64,000 bases of DNA from Caulobacter sp. FWC2 (GTDB lineage: Bacteria > Pseudomonadota > Alphaproteobacteria > Caulobacterales > Caulobacteraceae): positions 2,790,001-2,854,000 of the forward strand of contig NZ_PEBF01000001.1 of assembly GCF_002742625.1 (NCBI RefSeq), written 5' to 3'. This document shows, piece by piece, positions 1 through 7,655 of the stretch. A program made the position numbers and the translations under genes. Each line of letters opens with the position of its first letter. Within the stretch, counting starts at the first letter, position 1. A model generated the notes under the pieces. It was not told the origin of the DNA. It saw only the letters and a list, made by a program, of their open reading frames with translations, and ran no database searches.

Positions 1-559
1 GATCGGCCTGGGTGATCGGCAGGCCAAACCTTTGGTCGCAGGCCAGGCCCGCCGCCTCCAGGCGGCAATAGAGTTCGCAAACGAGATGGGCCATGCGGCT
101 GGCGGCATTCTGCTGGCCCAGGGTCACCAGCCATTGACGGTGGATGGCGCCGTCGACCACGGTCTCCAGCCAAAGAAGCCGGGTCAGGTGCGCGGCCGTC
201 TCGGTCAGGCGACGCAGATCGTCATGCGCCGCCGGTGCGATCACACAGTCGGCCAAGGCGATGACGCCGTGATCCATCTGGCGCATGAGCATGCTGTGGA
301 GATCGACGAAGTCGCCGGGCACATTGATCTCGGTGAGCTGGCGCCCGCCGTTCGGCGTCAGGCTGAAGCGGGCGCATAAGCCGCTCACCAGGAAGGTGCT
401 GAAACTGGGACGGTCGCCCGGTTCGATCAGCATCTTGCCGGCGGCCACGGTGCGAACCGGCCCAAGCAAGGTGGAGAGCGCTTGGCGCTCGGCCGGCGAG
501 ATCGCGTCGCGCCGCGCCATCTTTTCGATCAGTGGCGCGATCGCCGAGGATGGGGCCAT
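1..559 (-). CDS. Crp/Fnr-family regulator, C-terminus outside window
   Basis: The frame starts at ATG 559-557 and is still open at the left edge after 186 codons, so the DNA-binding end is missing here. The visible part has the family's beta-roll sensor domain, with the hallmark stretch GGRQLTEINVPGDFVDLH at residues 71-88, then the long dimerisation helix leading into the helix-turn-helix (HLVCELYCRLEA). I cannot see a clear cAMP-binding Arg-Ser signature, so the ligand is unknown. It is transcribed away from a second regulator of the same family at 906-1661. The two share domain order and motif spacing and look like paralogues. The frame is not seen to close, but the family assignment is firm. 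Confidence 0.85.
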   Translation of the reverse strand, partial: MAPSSAIAPLIEKMARRDAISPAERQALSTLLGPVRTVAAGKMLIEPGDRPSFSTFLVSGLCARFSLTPNGGRQLTEINVPGDFVDLHSMLMRQMDHGVIALADCVIAPAAHDDLRRLTETAAHLTRLLWLETVVDGAIHRQWLVTLGQQNAASRMAHLVCELYCRLEAAGLACDQRFGLPITQAD

Positions 560-672
560 GGGCTTGTCTGGGAGCAACCGTCCCTCTCCGGTTTGCGATG
601 TGGGCGAGCGTCCACCCAATGGCCGATCAAAAGATCAGCGCCAATAACCTAGATCAACGCGCGCCGCCGCCG

Positions 673-909
673 ATGGGCTTAACCGTTCGGGCTCACGCGG
701 AGGTTTTCTTGCTCCCCAGCCTCATCTTTCTCGGCGTCGCCGGTGATCGGACGTCCACGTTCGTCGATATCGACATTGATGTGGCCGATCCGGAAAAGCG
801 CGCGCGCGAACTGCTCGCCGAGCATCGCAGCTGCGATCGGGTCGAGGTCTGGCGCGATGAGCGCTGCATCGGCGTGATCGCCCGCGCCCGGTCCCAGGAG
901 TCCCTGTGA
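673..909 (+). CDS. Small hypothetical protein coupled to the downstream Crp/Fnr regulator
   Basis: A 78-residue protein of unknown function. The C-terminal half (VEVWRDERCIGVIAR) resembles the end of small alphaproteobacterial proteins found beside regulators; the N-terminal half is hydrophobic (VFLLPSLIFLGVAG) but too short and polar-flanked to call a membrane segment. Its TGA overlaps the GTG start of the next regulator (GTGA at 906-909), which suggests translational coupling. I chose ATG 673 because in-frame ATGs further upstream (532, 550, 598, 619) run back into the divergent gene and add nothing that looks conserved. No convincing ribosome-binding site is visible, so the start is uncertain. 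Confidence 0.55.
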   Translation: MGLTVRAHAEVFLLPSLIFLGVAGDRTSTFVDIDIDVADPEKRARELLAEHRSCDRVEVWRDERCIGVIARARSQESL

Positions 910-1661
910 GCCGCCTTCTGATCGCCAGCCTGGATCGCTTCGGCCCGCTGCGCGACGGCGTGCGCGAACGACTGGCGGCCTGTGACCAGAAGGCGGAAAC
1001 CTTCGAGCCCGGCCAAGTGATCTTCGCGGCCGGCGCGCGCTCCAAATTGCGCCTGCTGGCGCGTGGCTTGGCGATCAAGGTTGCGGTGCTCCCGGAGGGC
1101 GGGCGGCAGATCTTCGCCGTGGCCGTCCCCGGCGACCTGATCGATCTTGCCGGTCTCTTTGTCGGTTGCGATCACGAGGTGCGCGCCTTGGGGCCCTGCG
1201 AAGTCCGCTCGCTCAGCAGCGGAGACGTCCGCGCCCTGCTGCAAGATCATCCAAGCCTGGTGGCCGCGCTCTGCCGCGCCGTGCTGACCGAGGCTCGCAT
1301 CCAGCGCAACTGGATGGTCAGTCTTGGTCGAAGGTCGGCCGCGGCGCGCACGGCCAATCTGCTTTGCGAGGTCTATTGGCGTCAGAAGGCGCTGGCGCTC
1401 GCGGGGGATGGCCGTTGCGCGCTGCCGGCGGTGCAAAGCGATATCGCCGACGCCCTGGGGCTTTCGGCCATTCACATCCATCGCGTTCTGCGCACCCTTC
1501 GCGACGAAGGCCTGGCCACCTTGCGAAACGGGGCGCTGCACATCCAGGATTGGGAACGCCTGGCCGCCTTGGGCGCGTTCGACCCCGATGTCCTGCGGCC
1601 GCAATGCGATCCGGAAAGCGCCGGTGGCGTCTATCGCGCGATGGCGGGCCAGACCGCCTAG
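906..1661 (+). CDS. Crp/Fnr-family transcriptional regulator
   Basis: A 251-residue one-component regulator starting at GTG. Residues about 30-115 form the cyclic-nucleotide-binding-like beta-roll, with GGRQIFAVAVPGDLIDL at 65-81. A long helix follows at 118-160, and the Crp-type winged helix-turn-helix sits at 173-204 (LPAVQSDIADALGLSAIHIH then RVLRTLRDEGL). No N-terminal cysteine cluster for an Fe-S centre is present, so it is not a classic oxygen-sensing Fnr; the effector is unknown. It overlaps the preceding small gene by 4 bases and is probably co-transcribed with it. It is a likely paralogue of the truncated regulator at 1-559, transcribed in the opposite direction. Confidence 0.9.
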   Translation: MSRLLIASLDRFGPLRDGVRERLAACDQKAETFEPGQVIFAAGARSKLRLLARGLAIKVAVLPEGGRQIFAVAVPGDLIDLAGLFVGCDHEVRALGPCEVRSLSSGDVRALLQDHPSLVAALCRAVLTEARIQRNWMVSLGRRSAAARTANLLCEVYWRQKALALAGDGRCALPAVQSDIADALGLSAIHIHRVLRTLRDEGLATLRNGALHIQDWERLAALGAFDPDVLRPQCDPESAGGVYRAMAGQTA

Positions 1662-1911
1662 ACGCGACGATCAATTGATTGTCGCGGCCGACCAAAAAGC
1701 GCCTCGCTAGGGCCTGACGCGCCAGATTGGATGAAGGCCTGGAACGGTCCGGGCGGCGGCGATTTGGCTTGGGGAGGCATTGTTCATCCACCGGCGCGTC
1801 ACGCCCGTGACTCCGGCGGCTGAGCTTAGGGAGCAGCGACATGATGATCATCCGCCGCCTTCGGCGTCGTCCTGCGCGGCCCAGCGGACCTCGCGCGCCG
1901 AGGAGCCGGCG

Positions 1912-2130
1912 ATGAGGACCTATCACTTCGACATCTTGAGCGACGGGGCGGCGGCGACCGAGGTCGCCGAGGCCGCCGATGACGGCGCGGCCGTTCGCCA
2001 GGCCCTGCTGCTCCTTTCCGAAATTGTCCGCGACCGGGCGCTCTCCAACGGACGCGCCATCACGGTGGAGCTCGCGGTTCGAGACAGCGAGGGCCGGGCC
2101 CTCTGGACCGGCTCGGCCAGCGGCCGCTAG
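1912..2130 (+). CDS. DUF6894-like small protein
   Basis: A 72-residue protein opening MRTYHFDILSDG, followed by an alternating acidic/alanine helix and a C-terminal strand pair (VELAVRDSEGRALW). This is the layout of the small DUF6894-type proteins common in Rhizobiales and Caulobacterales. I chose ATG 1912 because a strong GAGGAG ribosome site lies just upstream; the in-frame ATG at 1780 would add 44 low-complexity residues. A weak GGAAC-N16-ATTT element at 1741-1765 is the only promoter-like feature seen. Function unknown. Confidence 0.65.
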   Translation: MRTYHFDILSDGAAATEVAEAADDGAAVRQALLLLSEIVRDRALSNGRAITVELAVRDSEGRALWTGSASGR

Positions 2131-2140
2131 GCCGCCAAGC

Positions 2141-2165
2141 GGAACCAAGATTTGGCCCGGCCCTT
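2141..2165 (+). promoter_or_regulatory. Candidate EcfG-type stress promoter for the ligase leader and ligase
   Basis: GGAAC at 2141-2145, 16-base spacer, CCTT at 2162-2165 (one mismatch to GGAAC-N16/17-CGTT). The leader-peptide ribosome site starts about 12 bases after the -10. The same GGAAC-N16-CCTT form precedes the hemerythrin gene at 52617. Confidence 0.55.
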
Positions 2166-2187
2166 CTTCAAACGACGAGGAGCGAAG

Positions 2188-2262
2188 ATGACCACACGAT
2201 CCCGTGGCGCGGACACGCCAGCTTCGCCGTCCACAACGCAGCCACCGGCCCGCCTCGCATGA
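2188..2262 (+). CDS. 24-codon upstream ORF overlapping the ligase start
   Basis: ATG 2188 to TGA 2260-2262 encodes a 24-residue Thr/Pro/Ala-rich peptide (MTTRSRGADTPASPSTTQ...). It has the better ribosome-binding site of the pair (ACGAGGAGCGAAG before the ATG), and its stop overlaps the ligase start as ATGA at 2259-2262. The ligase ATG has no clear Shine-Dalgarno of its own. Either the short ORF delivers ribosomes to the ligase by termination-reinitiation, or it is the remnant of a lost upstream gene. No regulatory run of one amino acid is present, so classical attenuation is not suggested. Confidence 0.5.
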   Translation: MTTRSRGADTPASPSTTQPPARLA

Positions 2263-3248
2263 GCCGTCCCCGCGTGCGGCTCACCAGCGCCCAGGCCATG
2301 GAAGCGCGGTCGGCCGCGACGCTGCCGACGGAGCCTGGCTGGTGGTACGAGCCCAAGTGGGACGGCTTTCGCTGCCTGGCGTTCCGCCAGGGCCCCGAGG
2401 TCGTCCTGCAGGCCAAGTCCGGCAAGTCTTTGACCCGTTACTTTCCAGAAGTGGTCGCGCGTCTGGCCGCCCTGCCGCAAGACAGCTTCGCTCTGGATGG
2501 CGAGCTCTTGATCGCCATCGGCGGCCAGACCTCGTTCGAGGCCTTGCAGCTGCGACTGCATCCGGCCCAAAGCCGCATCCAGCGCCTTGCCACGGAAACC
2601 CCCGCCAGCCTGACCGCCTTCGACATGCTTCAGGCCGCCGACGGCGAGGACCTGCGCCCGGCCCCGCTCACCCGCCGCCGGGCCGTCCTGGAGGATCTCC
2701 TAAGCGGGCTGACCGGTGAGGGCCTCAGCTTGACGCCGGGTGCCGATGACCCGGCCTTGGCCCAGGCCTGGCTTGACGAAGGCAAGCTCGAAGGGATCGT
2801 CGCCAAAAGGCTCGACGGACCCTATGTCGAGGGCGAGCGCGCCATGATCAAGGTCAAGCGCCAGCGTACGGCCGACTGTGTCGTCGGCGGCTTTCGCTAC
2901 GGCAAGGACAGCGGTCTGGTCGCCTCGCTGCTGCTGGGCCTCTATAATGATGACGGCCGCCTGGACCATGTCGGCTTCACGTCGGGCCTGGCGGCGGTCG
3001 ACCGCGTCGCCTTGACCAAACGGCTGGAAGCCCTGGCCGGCGGCGAGGGCTTTACCGGAGACGCGCCGGGCGGCCCAAGTCGATGGGCGAGCGAACGCTC
3101 CAGTCAGTGGACGCCGCTGGACCCCAAGATCGTCGTTGAGGTCTCGTTCGACCACGTCTCGGGCGGGCGCTTTCGCCACGGCACGCGGTTGATCCGGTTT
3201 CGGCCCGACAAGGCGCCGCGGCAGTGCCGGCTGGACCAGATCGCCTGA
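2259..3248 (+). CDS. ATP-dependent DNA ligase (LigC-type, stand-alone)
   Basis: A 329-residue ligase that joins nicked DNA through a lysine-AMP intermediate. Motif I is YEPKWDGFR with adenylated Lys33; motif III is FALDGELL, motif IV is EGIVAKRLDGPY and motif V is IKVKRQR. The C-terminal OB-fold ends KIVVEVSFDHVSGGRFRHGT. There is no polymerase or phosphoesterase domain, so this is the short LigC class rather than LigD; a full LigD lies at 48687-51341. LigC enzymes work in backup end joining and base-excision repair. It has an EcfG-like promoter and a leader ORF upstream, and converges on the gene at 3262-3678. Confidence 0.92.
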   Translation: MSRPRVRLTSAQAMEARSAATLPTEPGWWYEPKWDGFRCLAFRQGPEVVLQAKSGKSLTRYFPEVVARLAALPQDSFALDGELLIAIGGQTSFEALQLRLHPAQSRIQRLATETPASLTAFDMLQAADGEDLRPAPLTRRRAVLEDLLSGLTGEGLSLTPGADDPALAQAWLDEGKLEGIVAKRLDGPYVEGERAMIKVKRQRTADCVVGGFRYGKDSGLVASLLLGLYNDDGRLDHVGFTSGLAAVDRVALTKRLEALAGGEGFTGDAPGGPSRWASERSSQWTPLDPKIVVEVSFDHVSGGRFRHGTRLIRFRPDKAPRQCRLDQIA

Positions 3249-3261
3249 ACCGGCCGCCCCG

Positions 3262-3678
3262 TCAGGCGGGCGTGGCCATCCAGACCTCGATCTCATGCAC
3301 GGCGCCGGGGCCTTCCGGGTTGAGGCCGAGCGAGACGCGCCAGGCGGCGAGATCCGGGTGGCTTGCGAAAAAGCCCAGGTCGTGGGCGGCGTGCGCGATG
3401 AAGGTGGCGTCCGCCTGGCGGGCGGGAATGGCGTGATTGACCGGCACGGTCTCCTGAGCGGGCGCGACACCGGGCTTGAGCCAGACCAGCACGTCCCACA
3501 GCGCAAGGTCCGCTTCCCCCGCCTTCATCGTCACCTTGTAGGTCGCCACCTGTGGGTGACGGTCCCAGAACGCCTGGTCATGGGGCCGGGCCCTGACCAG
3601 AAGATCGGCGCCCTCCGGCGCGGCGGGCGCGGGGATCGGCGCGGCTTGGGCCGGGTCGGCTGAAACGGTTTCCAGCAT
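3262..3678 (-). CDS. Hypothetical protein
   Basis: A 138-residue protein I do not recognise. After an Ala/Pro-rich N-terminus of about 22 residues it is a compact mixed domain with regularly spaced aromatic and charged residues (FWDRHPQVATYKVTMKAGEA, ALWDVLVWLKPG, HEIEVWMATPA). There is no signal peptide, cysteine pair or membrane segment. It converges on the DNA ligase gene with a 13-base gap and diverges from the alkyladenine glycosylase. Codon use is like its neighbours, and this strand reads more like protein than the opposite frame. Confidence 0.65.
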   Translation of the reverse strand: MLETVSADPAQAAPIPAPAAPEGADLLVRARPHDQAFWDRHPQVATYKVTMKAGEADLALWDVLVWLKPGVAPAQETVPVNHAIPARQADATFIAHAAHDLGFFASHPDLAAWRVSLGLNPEGPGAVHEIEVWMATPA

Positions 3679-3841
3679 CGGGCTTTCCTTATCCAGCGCG
3701 CCCAGGACGGGCGTGCCTGTGAAGGCGCGAGGCGACGTCGGCGCGCCTCACGCTCCTCAAACCGCGCTCGCGGGGAAAGGTTTCGCTGATGATCGCCTTG
3801 CTTCAAGCACCGGGCCGTCGCGGCGGCGCCCGGCGTGCGCC

Positions 3842-4393
3842 ATGATCGATTGGCTGGCGCTGACGCCGCAAGCGGCCGCGCGGCGGCTGATCGGCGCGAC
3901 CCTGATGCTCGACGGCGTGGGCGGGCGGGTGGTCGAGACCGAGGCCTACGACGCCGAGGATCCCGCCTCCCATAGTTTCGCCGGACAAACGCCACGGAAC
4001 GCGGCGATGTTCGGCCCGGTCGGGCGGGCCTATGTCTATCGCGCCTATGGGCTGCATTGGTGCCTGAACCTGGTCTGCGGGTCGCGTCCCGGCGGCGCGG
4101 TTCTCTTTCGGGCCCTGGAGCCGCTGACGGGCATCGACCGGATGATCGACCGTCGCGGCCTGACCGATCTTCGGCGCTTGGCGTCTGGGCCGGGCCGGCT
4201 CTGCCAGGCGCTAGCGGTCGGGGCCGAGCACAACGGACTTGAGATGACGGCCCCGCCCTTCACCCTCGCGCTGGCTGCGGATCGGGCGCAGATCGCCAGC
4301 GGACCCCGCATCGGCATCACCAAGGCGGCGCACCAGCCCTGGCGCTACGGTCTGGCCGGCTCGCCGTTCCTCAGCCGGCCGATCAAGCCTTGA
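3842..4393 (+). CDS. 3-methyladenine DNA glycosylase (AAG/MPG family)
   Basis: A 183-residue base-excision repair glycosylase that removes alkylated purines from DNA and leaves an abasic site. The family signature is complete: VETEAYDAEDPASHSFAG (catalytic glutamate region, residues 31-48), TPRNAAMFGPVGRAYVYRAY (50-69) with the tyrosine that flips the base, then HWCLNLV. The C-terminus GPRIGITKAAHQPWRYGLAG matches the domain end. I chose ATG 3842 (MIDWLALTPQ) because the in-frame extension to 3713 is Arg/Ala-rich and unconserved. It complements AlkB (20048) and exonuclease III (22394) in the same window. Confidence 0.92.
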   Translation: MIDWLALTPQAAARRLIGATLMLDGVGGRVVETEAYDAEDPASHSFAGQTPRNAAMFGPVGRAYVYRAYGLHWCLNLVCGSRPGGAVLFRALEPLTGIDRMIDRRGLTDLRRLASGPGRLCQALAVGAEHNGLEMTAPPFTLALAADRAQIASGPRIGITKAAHQPWRYGLAGSPFLSRPIKP

Positions 4394-4552
4394 AAGAGAC
4401 CGGGCGTAAGCGGCGGCGAGCGACGCAATGAACCGACGATATCAAAAGATGACCTCGCAACCCGAGCTTGGCTTTGACGTTGTCCAGCGGGGCGGTCTGT
4501 TGCAAGGAAGGGCTCCCCGCCCTTCAACCCTTGTCGGACCGCGCCGCGCCCT

Positions 4553-7500
4553 ATGATCTCGAACGATAGACCGCTCGCGGCTCGCGGGGATGTCGCCGAA
4601 CGGCTCGCGGCCGGCGATTGGCGGCAAGATCTTCTGGGTCCGACCAGCCAGTGGCCGCACGCCCTGCGCCAGCAGATCGAGGTTCTGCTCAACGCCGCCT
4701 TCCCGATGTTCCTGGTCTGGGGTCCAGCGCGGGCCCTGATCTACAATGACGCCTATCGGGCCATCCTGGGAGACAAGCACCCAGGGGCTCTTGGGCGAGG
4801 CTTCTGGGACGTCTGGCCCGAGGTGCGCGCGCAGATCGAGCCGGTGATCGAGACCGCCTTCGCCGGCCAGGCCTCGTTCTTCGAGAACCTGCAGGTCGAT
4901 CTTGATCGCGGCGGGACGCTCGAACCGGCCTGGTTCACCTTCTCCTACAGTCCGATCCCGGCCGACGACCGCATTCCGGGGGTCCTCTGCGTCTGCGTTG
5001 AAACCACCACTTTCGCTCTCGAACGCGCCGCGCGCCAGGAGAGCGAGGACACCCTGCTGTTCCTCGACCGGCTGACCCGCGCGACCTCGGCCTTGGCCAG
5101 CGCCGACGCGGTCATGGTCCAGACCACGCAACTCCTGGGACAGCAGATGGGGGTGAGCGTCTGCGCCTATGCCGACATGGACGAAGACGAGGACGGCTTC
5201 ACCATCCGCGGGGACTGGGCCGCGCCTGGCGCGCGCTCGATCGTGGGGCGTTACCGCCTGGCCGATTTCGGGCGACGGGCCGTGGAAAACCTGTCGCGCG
5301 GCCTGCCTTTGGTCATCAACGACAACCGCGTCGAGATCGCCCCACACGAGGCCGCCACATTCCAGGCCATCGGCATCGGCGCGACGATCTGCATGCCGCT
5401 GGTGCGCGACGGACGGCTGCGCGCCCTGATGGCGGTGCACCACGCTGGAGCGCATGCTTGGACCGATCGCGAGCAGGCGCTGGTGCGTGAAGTCACCGAG
5501 CGGTCCTGGGCCTTTGTCGAGCGTGTCGGCGCCGAGGCGGAGGTGCGCCAGGCCGCCGACGAGCTGCGCAGCGTCACCGACGCGGTGCCCCTGCTGATCT
5601 CCTATGTGGATCGCGAGCAGCGCTACAGCTTCGTCAACCATGCCTACGAGACCTGGTTTGGCAGGCCGCGCGACCAGATCAACGGCCGGCTGGTCGCCGA
5701 GGTCCTGGGTCCGGCCTATGGCGAGGTTCGCCCGCGCCTGGAGGAGGCCCTGGCCGGCGCGCGGGTCAGTTTCGAAAGCCGGATGGCCTATCCCGACCTT
5801 GGTCAGCGCGACATCCAAGTTGACTATGTTCCGCGTCGCGATGCGGGCGGCGAGGTCATTGGCGTCTATGCCGTGGTCGCCGACATCACCAAGCGGGTGG
5901 AAGCCGAACGCGCCCTGGTGGGCAGTGAGACGCGTTTGCGCCTGGCCACCGAGTTTGCCGAGGTCGGACTTTGGGATGTCGACGAGGTCGGCGGGGAGCT
6001 CTTCTGGGACGATCGGGTCCGGGCGATGTTCGGCGTCGCCCCGGGCGCCCCGGTCTCGATGACCACCTTCTATGACGGCCTGCATCCCGACGATCTGGAC
6101 GCTACGGCCGCGGCCTATGCCGCCGCCGCCGATCCGGCCCGGCGCGCGCTTTACGACGTGGAGTATCGCGCCGTCGGTGTGGAGGACGGGGCGGTGCGCT
6201 GGGTGGCGGCCAAGGGGCGAGGCCTCTTCGACGCGGACGGCCGCTGCCTTCGGGTCGTGGGCACCGCCATCGACATCACCGAGCGCCAGCGCCTGGCGCG
6301 GCGGCTGCGCGAGGAATCCGAGCGTGTGCAGCTGGCCCTGGACGCCGGCGCGATCATCGGCACCTGGGTGTGGCACATTCCCACCGACACGATCACCGCC
6401 GATGAGCGCTTCGCCCATGCCTTTGGCCTGTCGCCCGAGGCGTGTCGGGAAGGCCTGCCGCTGTCGGCCGCGTTCGGCTCGATCCACCCCGACGACGCGC
6501 CGCGCGTCGAGGCGGCCATTGCCGCGGCCCTGGCCGGTCCTGGCCCCTATCGGTGCCAATACCGCGTGCGCCAGGCCCAGGGCTACCGCTGGATCGAAGC
6601 CAATGGCCGCGTCGAGCGCGGCGATGACGGCGCGCCCTTGCGCTTCCCGGGCGTCCTGCTCGATGTCGAGGCCCGACGCGCGATCGAGGCTCAACGCGAC
6701 CAGGCCATCGACCTGCTGTCGCGGTTCGTCGAGGCGGCGCCGGGCATCGTCTACGCCAAGGATCGCGCCGGACGGATGACCTTGGCCAATCGCGGCCTTT
6801 TCGCGCTCCTGGGCCGCGAGCCCGCGGAGGTGCTTGGCAAGACGACCGCGGAGATCTTCGGCCAGAGCGAAACCGACGGCTTGCTGATGGCCAGCGATGA
6901 AGAGGTCATGCGCAGTGGCCAGGCCGACCAGCGCGAGGAGTTCGTCGCCACGGCGGACGGCCAGATCACCTATTGGCAGTCCAACAAGGCCCCGCTCCGC
7001 GACGAGGGCGGCCAGATCACCGGCCTGGTCAGCACCTCGGTCGACATCACCGCGCGCAAGCACGCCGAAGAGGCGCGCGACCTGCTGATGCGGGAGGTCG
7101 ATCACCGGGCTCGCAATTCGCTGGCCGTCATCCAGTCTGTCGTGCGGCTCACCGATGCGGCCGACCCCGCGGCCTTTCGCCAGGCCATCCACGGCCGCAT
7201 CGAGGCCATGGCCCGGGCCCAGGCGGCCCTGGCCAAGAGCCAGTGGCGGGGCGGGACCATCGGCGAGGTGGTGCGCGATGAGCTTTTGTCGTCGGTGACC
7301 GCGGCCTCGCGCGTGCGGCTGTCGGGGGCCGAGATCCCCCTGCCCGCCGACCACGTCCAACCGCTCAGCATGGTTCTCCACGAGCTGGCGACCAACGCCA
7401 CCAAGTATGGAGCTCTGTCCGTGCGCGAGGGCGTCATCGATATCCGCTGGGCCTCGACCTCCGAAGGCTGGAGCCTGGACTGGCAGGAACGCGGCGGACC

Positions 7501-7642
7501 GCCGGCCGCCCCGCCGTCGCGCACCGGCTTTGGATCTCGGCTGATGAACAGCCTGGCCCGGCAACTGAATGGCAAGCTCGAGTTCGATTGGGGCGCGGAC
7601 GGCCTGTCAGTGACCCTGACGAGCGGCCGCCCGAAACCCTAG
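4553..7642 (+). CDS. Multi-PAS/GAF HWE-family sensor histidine kinase
   Basis: A soluble 1029-residue kinase with no membrane segment. Reading from the N-terminus: a PAS-like domain (about 40-165), a GAF-like domain (about 175-330), then four PAS domains, three of them closed by linkers such as VVADITKRVEAERALVG, GTAIDITERQRLAR and STSVDITARKHAEE. The HWE catalytic core begins near residue 840: phospho-acceptor His851 in MREVDHRARNSLAVIQS, N-box HELATNATKYGAL from His943, and the diagnostic WxE (Trp977-Gln-Glu979). HWE kinases often feed single-domain receivers or PhyR-type stress regulators; which partner is used here is not shown. No receiver is adjacent (the nearest is at 58819). GTG/ATG alternatives further upstream are absent. 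Confidence 0.93.
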   Translation: MISNDRPLAARGDVAERLAAGDWRQDLLGPTSQWPHALRQQIEVLLNAAFPMFLVWGPARALIYNDAYRAILGDKHPGALGRGFWDVWPEVRAQIEPVIETAFAGQASFFENLQVDLDRGGTLEPAWFTFSYSPIPADDRIPGVLCVCVETTTFALERAARQESEDTLLFLDRLTRATSALASADAVMVQTTQLLGQQMGVSVCAYADMDEDEDGFTIRGDWAAPGARSIVGRYRLADFGRRAVENLSRGLPLVINDNRVEIAPHEAATFQAIGIGATICMPLVRDGRLRALMAVHHAGAHAWTDREQALVREVTERSWAFVERVGAEAEVRQAADELRSVTDAVPLLISYVDREQRYSFVNHAYETWFGRPRDQINGRLVAEVLGPAYGEVRPRLEEALAGARVSFESRMAYPDLGQRDIQVDYVPRRDAGGEVIGVYAVVADITKRVEAERALVGSETRLRLATEFAEVGLWDVDEVGGELFWDDRVRAMFGVAPGAPVSMTTFYDGLHPDDLDATAAAYAAAADPARRALYDVEYRAVGVEDGAVRWVAAKGRGLFDADGRCLRVVGTAIDITERQRLARRLREESERVQLALDAGAIIGTWVWHIPTDTITADERFAHAFGLSPEACREGLPLSAAFGSIHPDDAPRVEAAIAAALAGPGPYRCQYRVRQAQGYRWIEANGRVERGDDGAPLRFPGVLLDVEARRAIEAQRDQAIDLLSRFVEAAPGIVYAKDRAGRMTLANRGLFALLGREPAEVLGKTTAEIFGQSETDGLLMASDEEVMRSGQADQREEFVATADGQITYWQSNKAPLRDEGGQITGLVSTSVDITARKHAEEARDLLMREVDHRARNSLAVIQSVVRLTDAADPAAFRQAIHGRIEAMARAQAALAKSQWRGGTIGEVVRDELLSSVTAASRVRLSGAEIPLPADHVQPLSMVLHELATNATKYGALSVREGVIDIRWASTSEGWSLDWQERGGPPAAPPSRTGFGSRLMNSLARQLNGKLEFDWGADGLSVTLTSGRPKP

Positions 7643-7655
7643 CCGCCTCGCCCCG

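Noticed and set aside
1741..1765. GGAAC-N16-ATTT before the 1912 gene
   Set aside because: Two mismatches in the -10 and about 145 bases from the start codon; weaker than the accepted sites.
4442..7564. A 1040-codon open frame on the minus strand opposite the HWE kinase, and similar long frames opposite imuB, dnaE2, catalase and GH65
   Set aside because: They mirror strong plus-strand genes codon for codon, are rich in Gly/Arg/Gln/His, and show no domain; this is usual in high G+C coding DNA.
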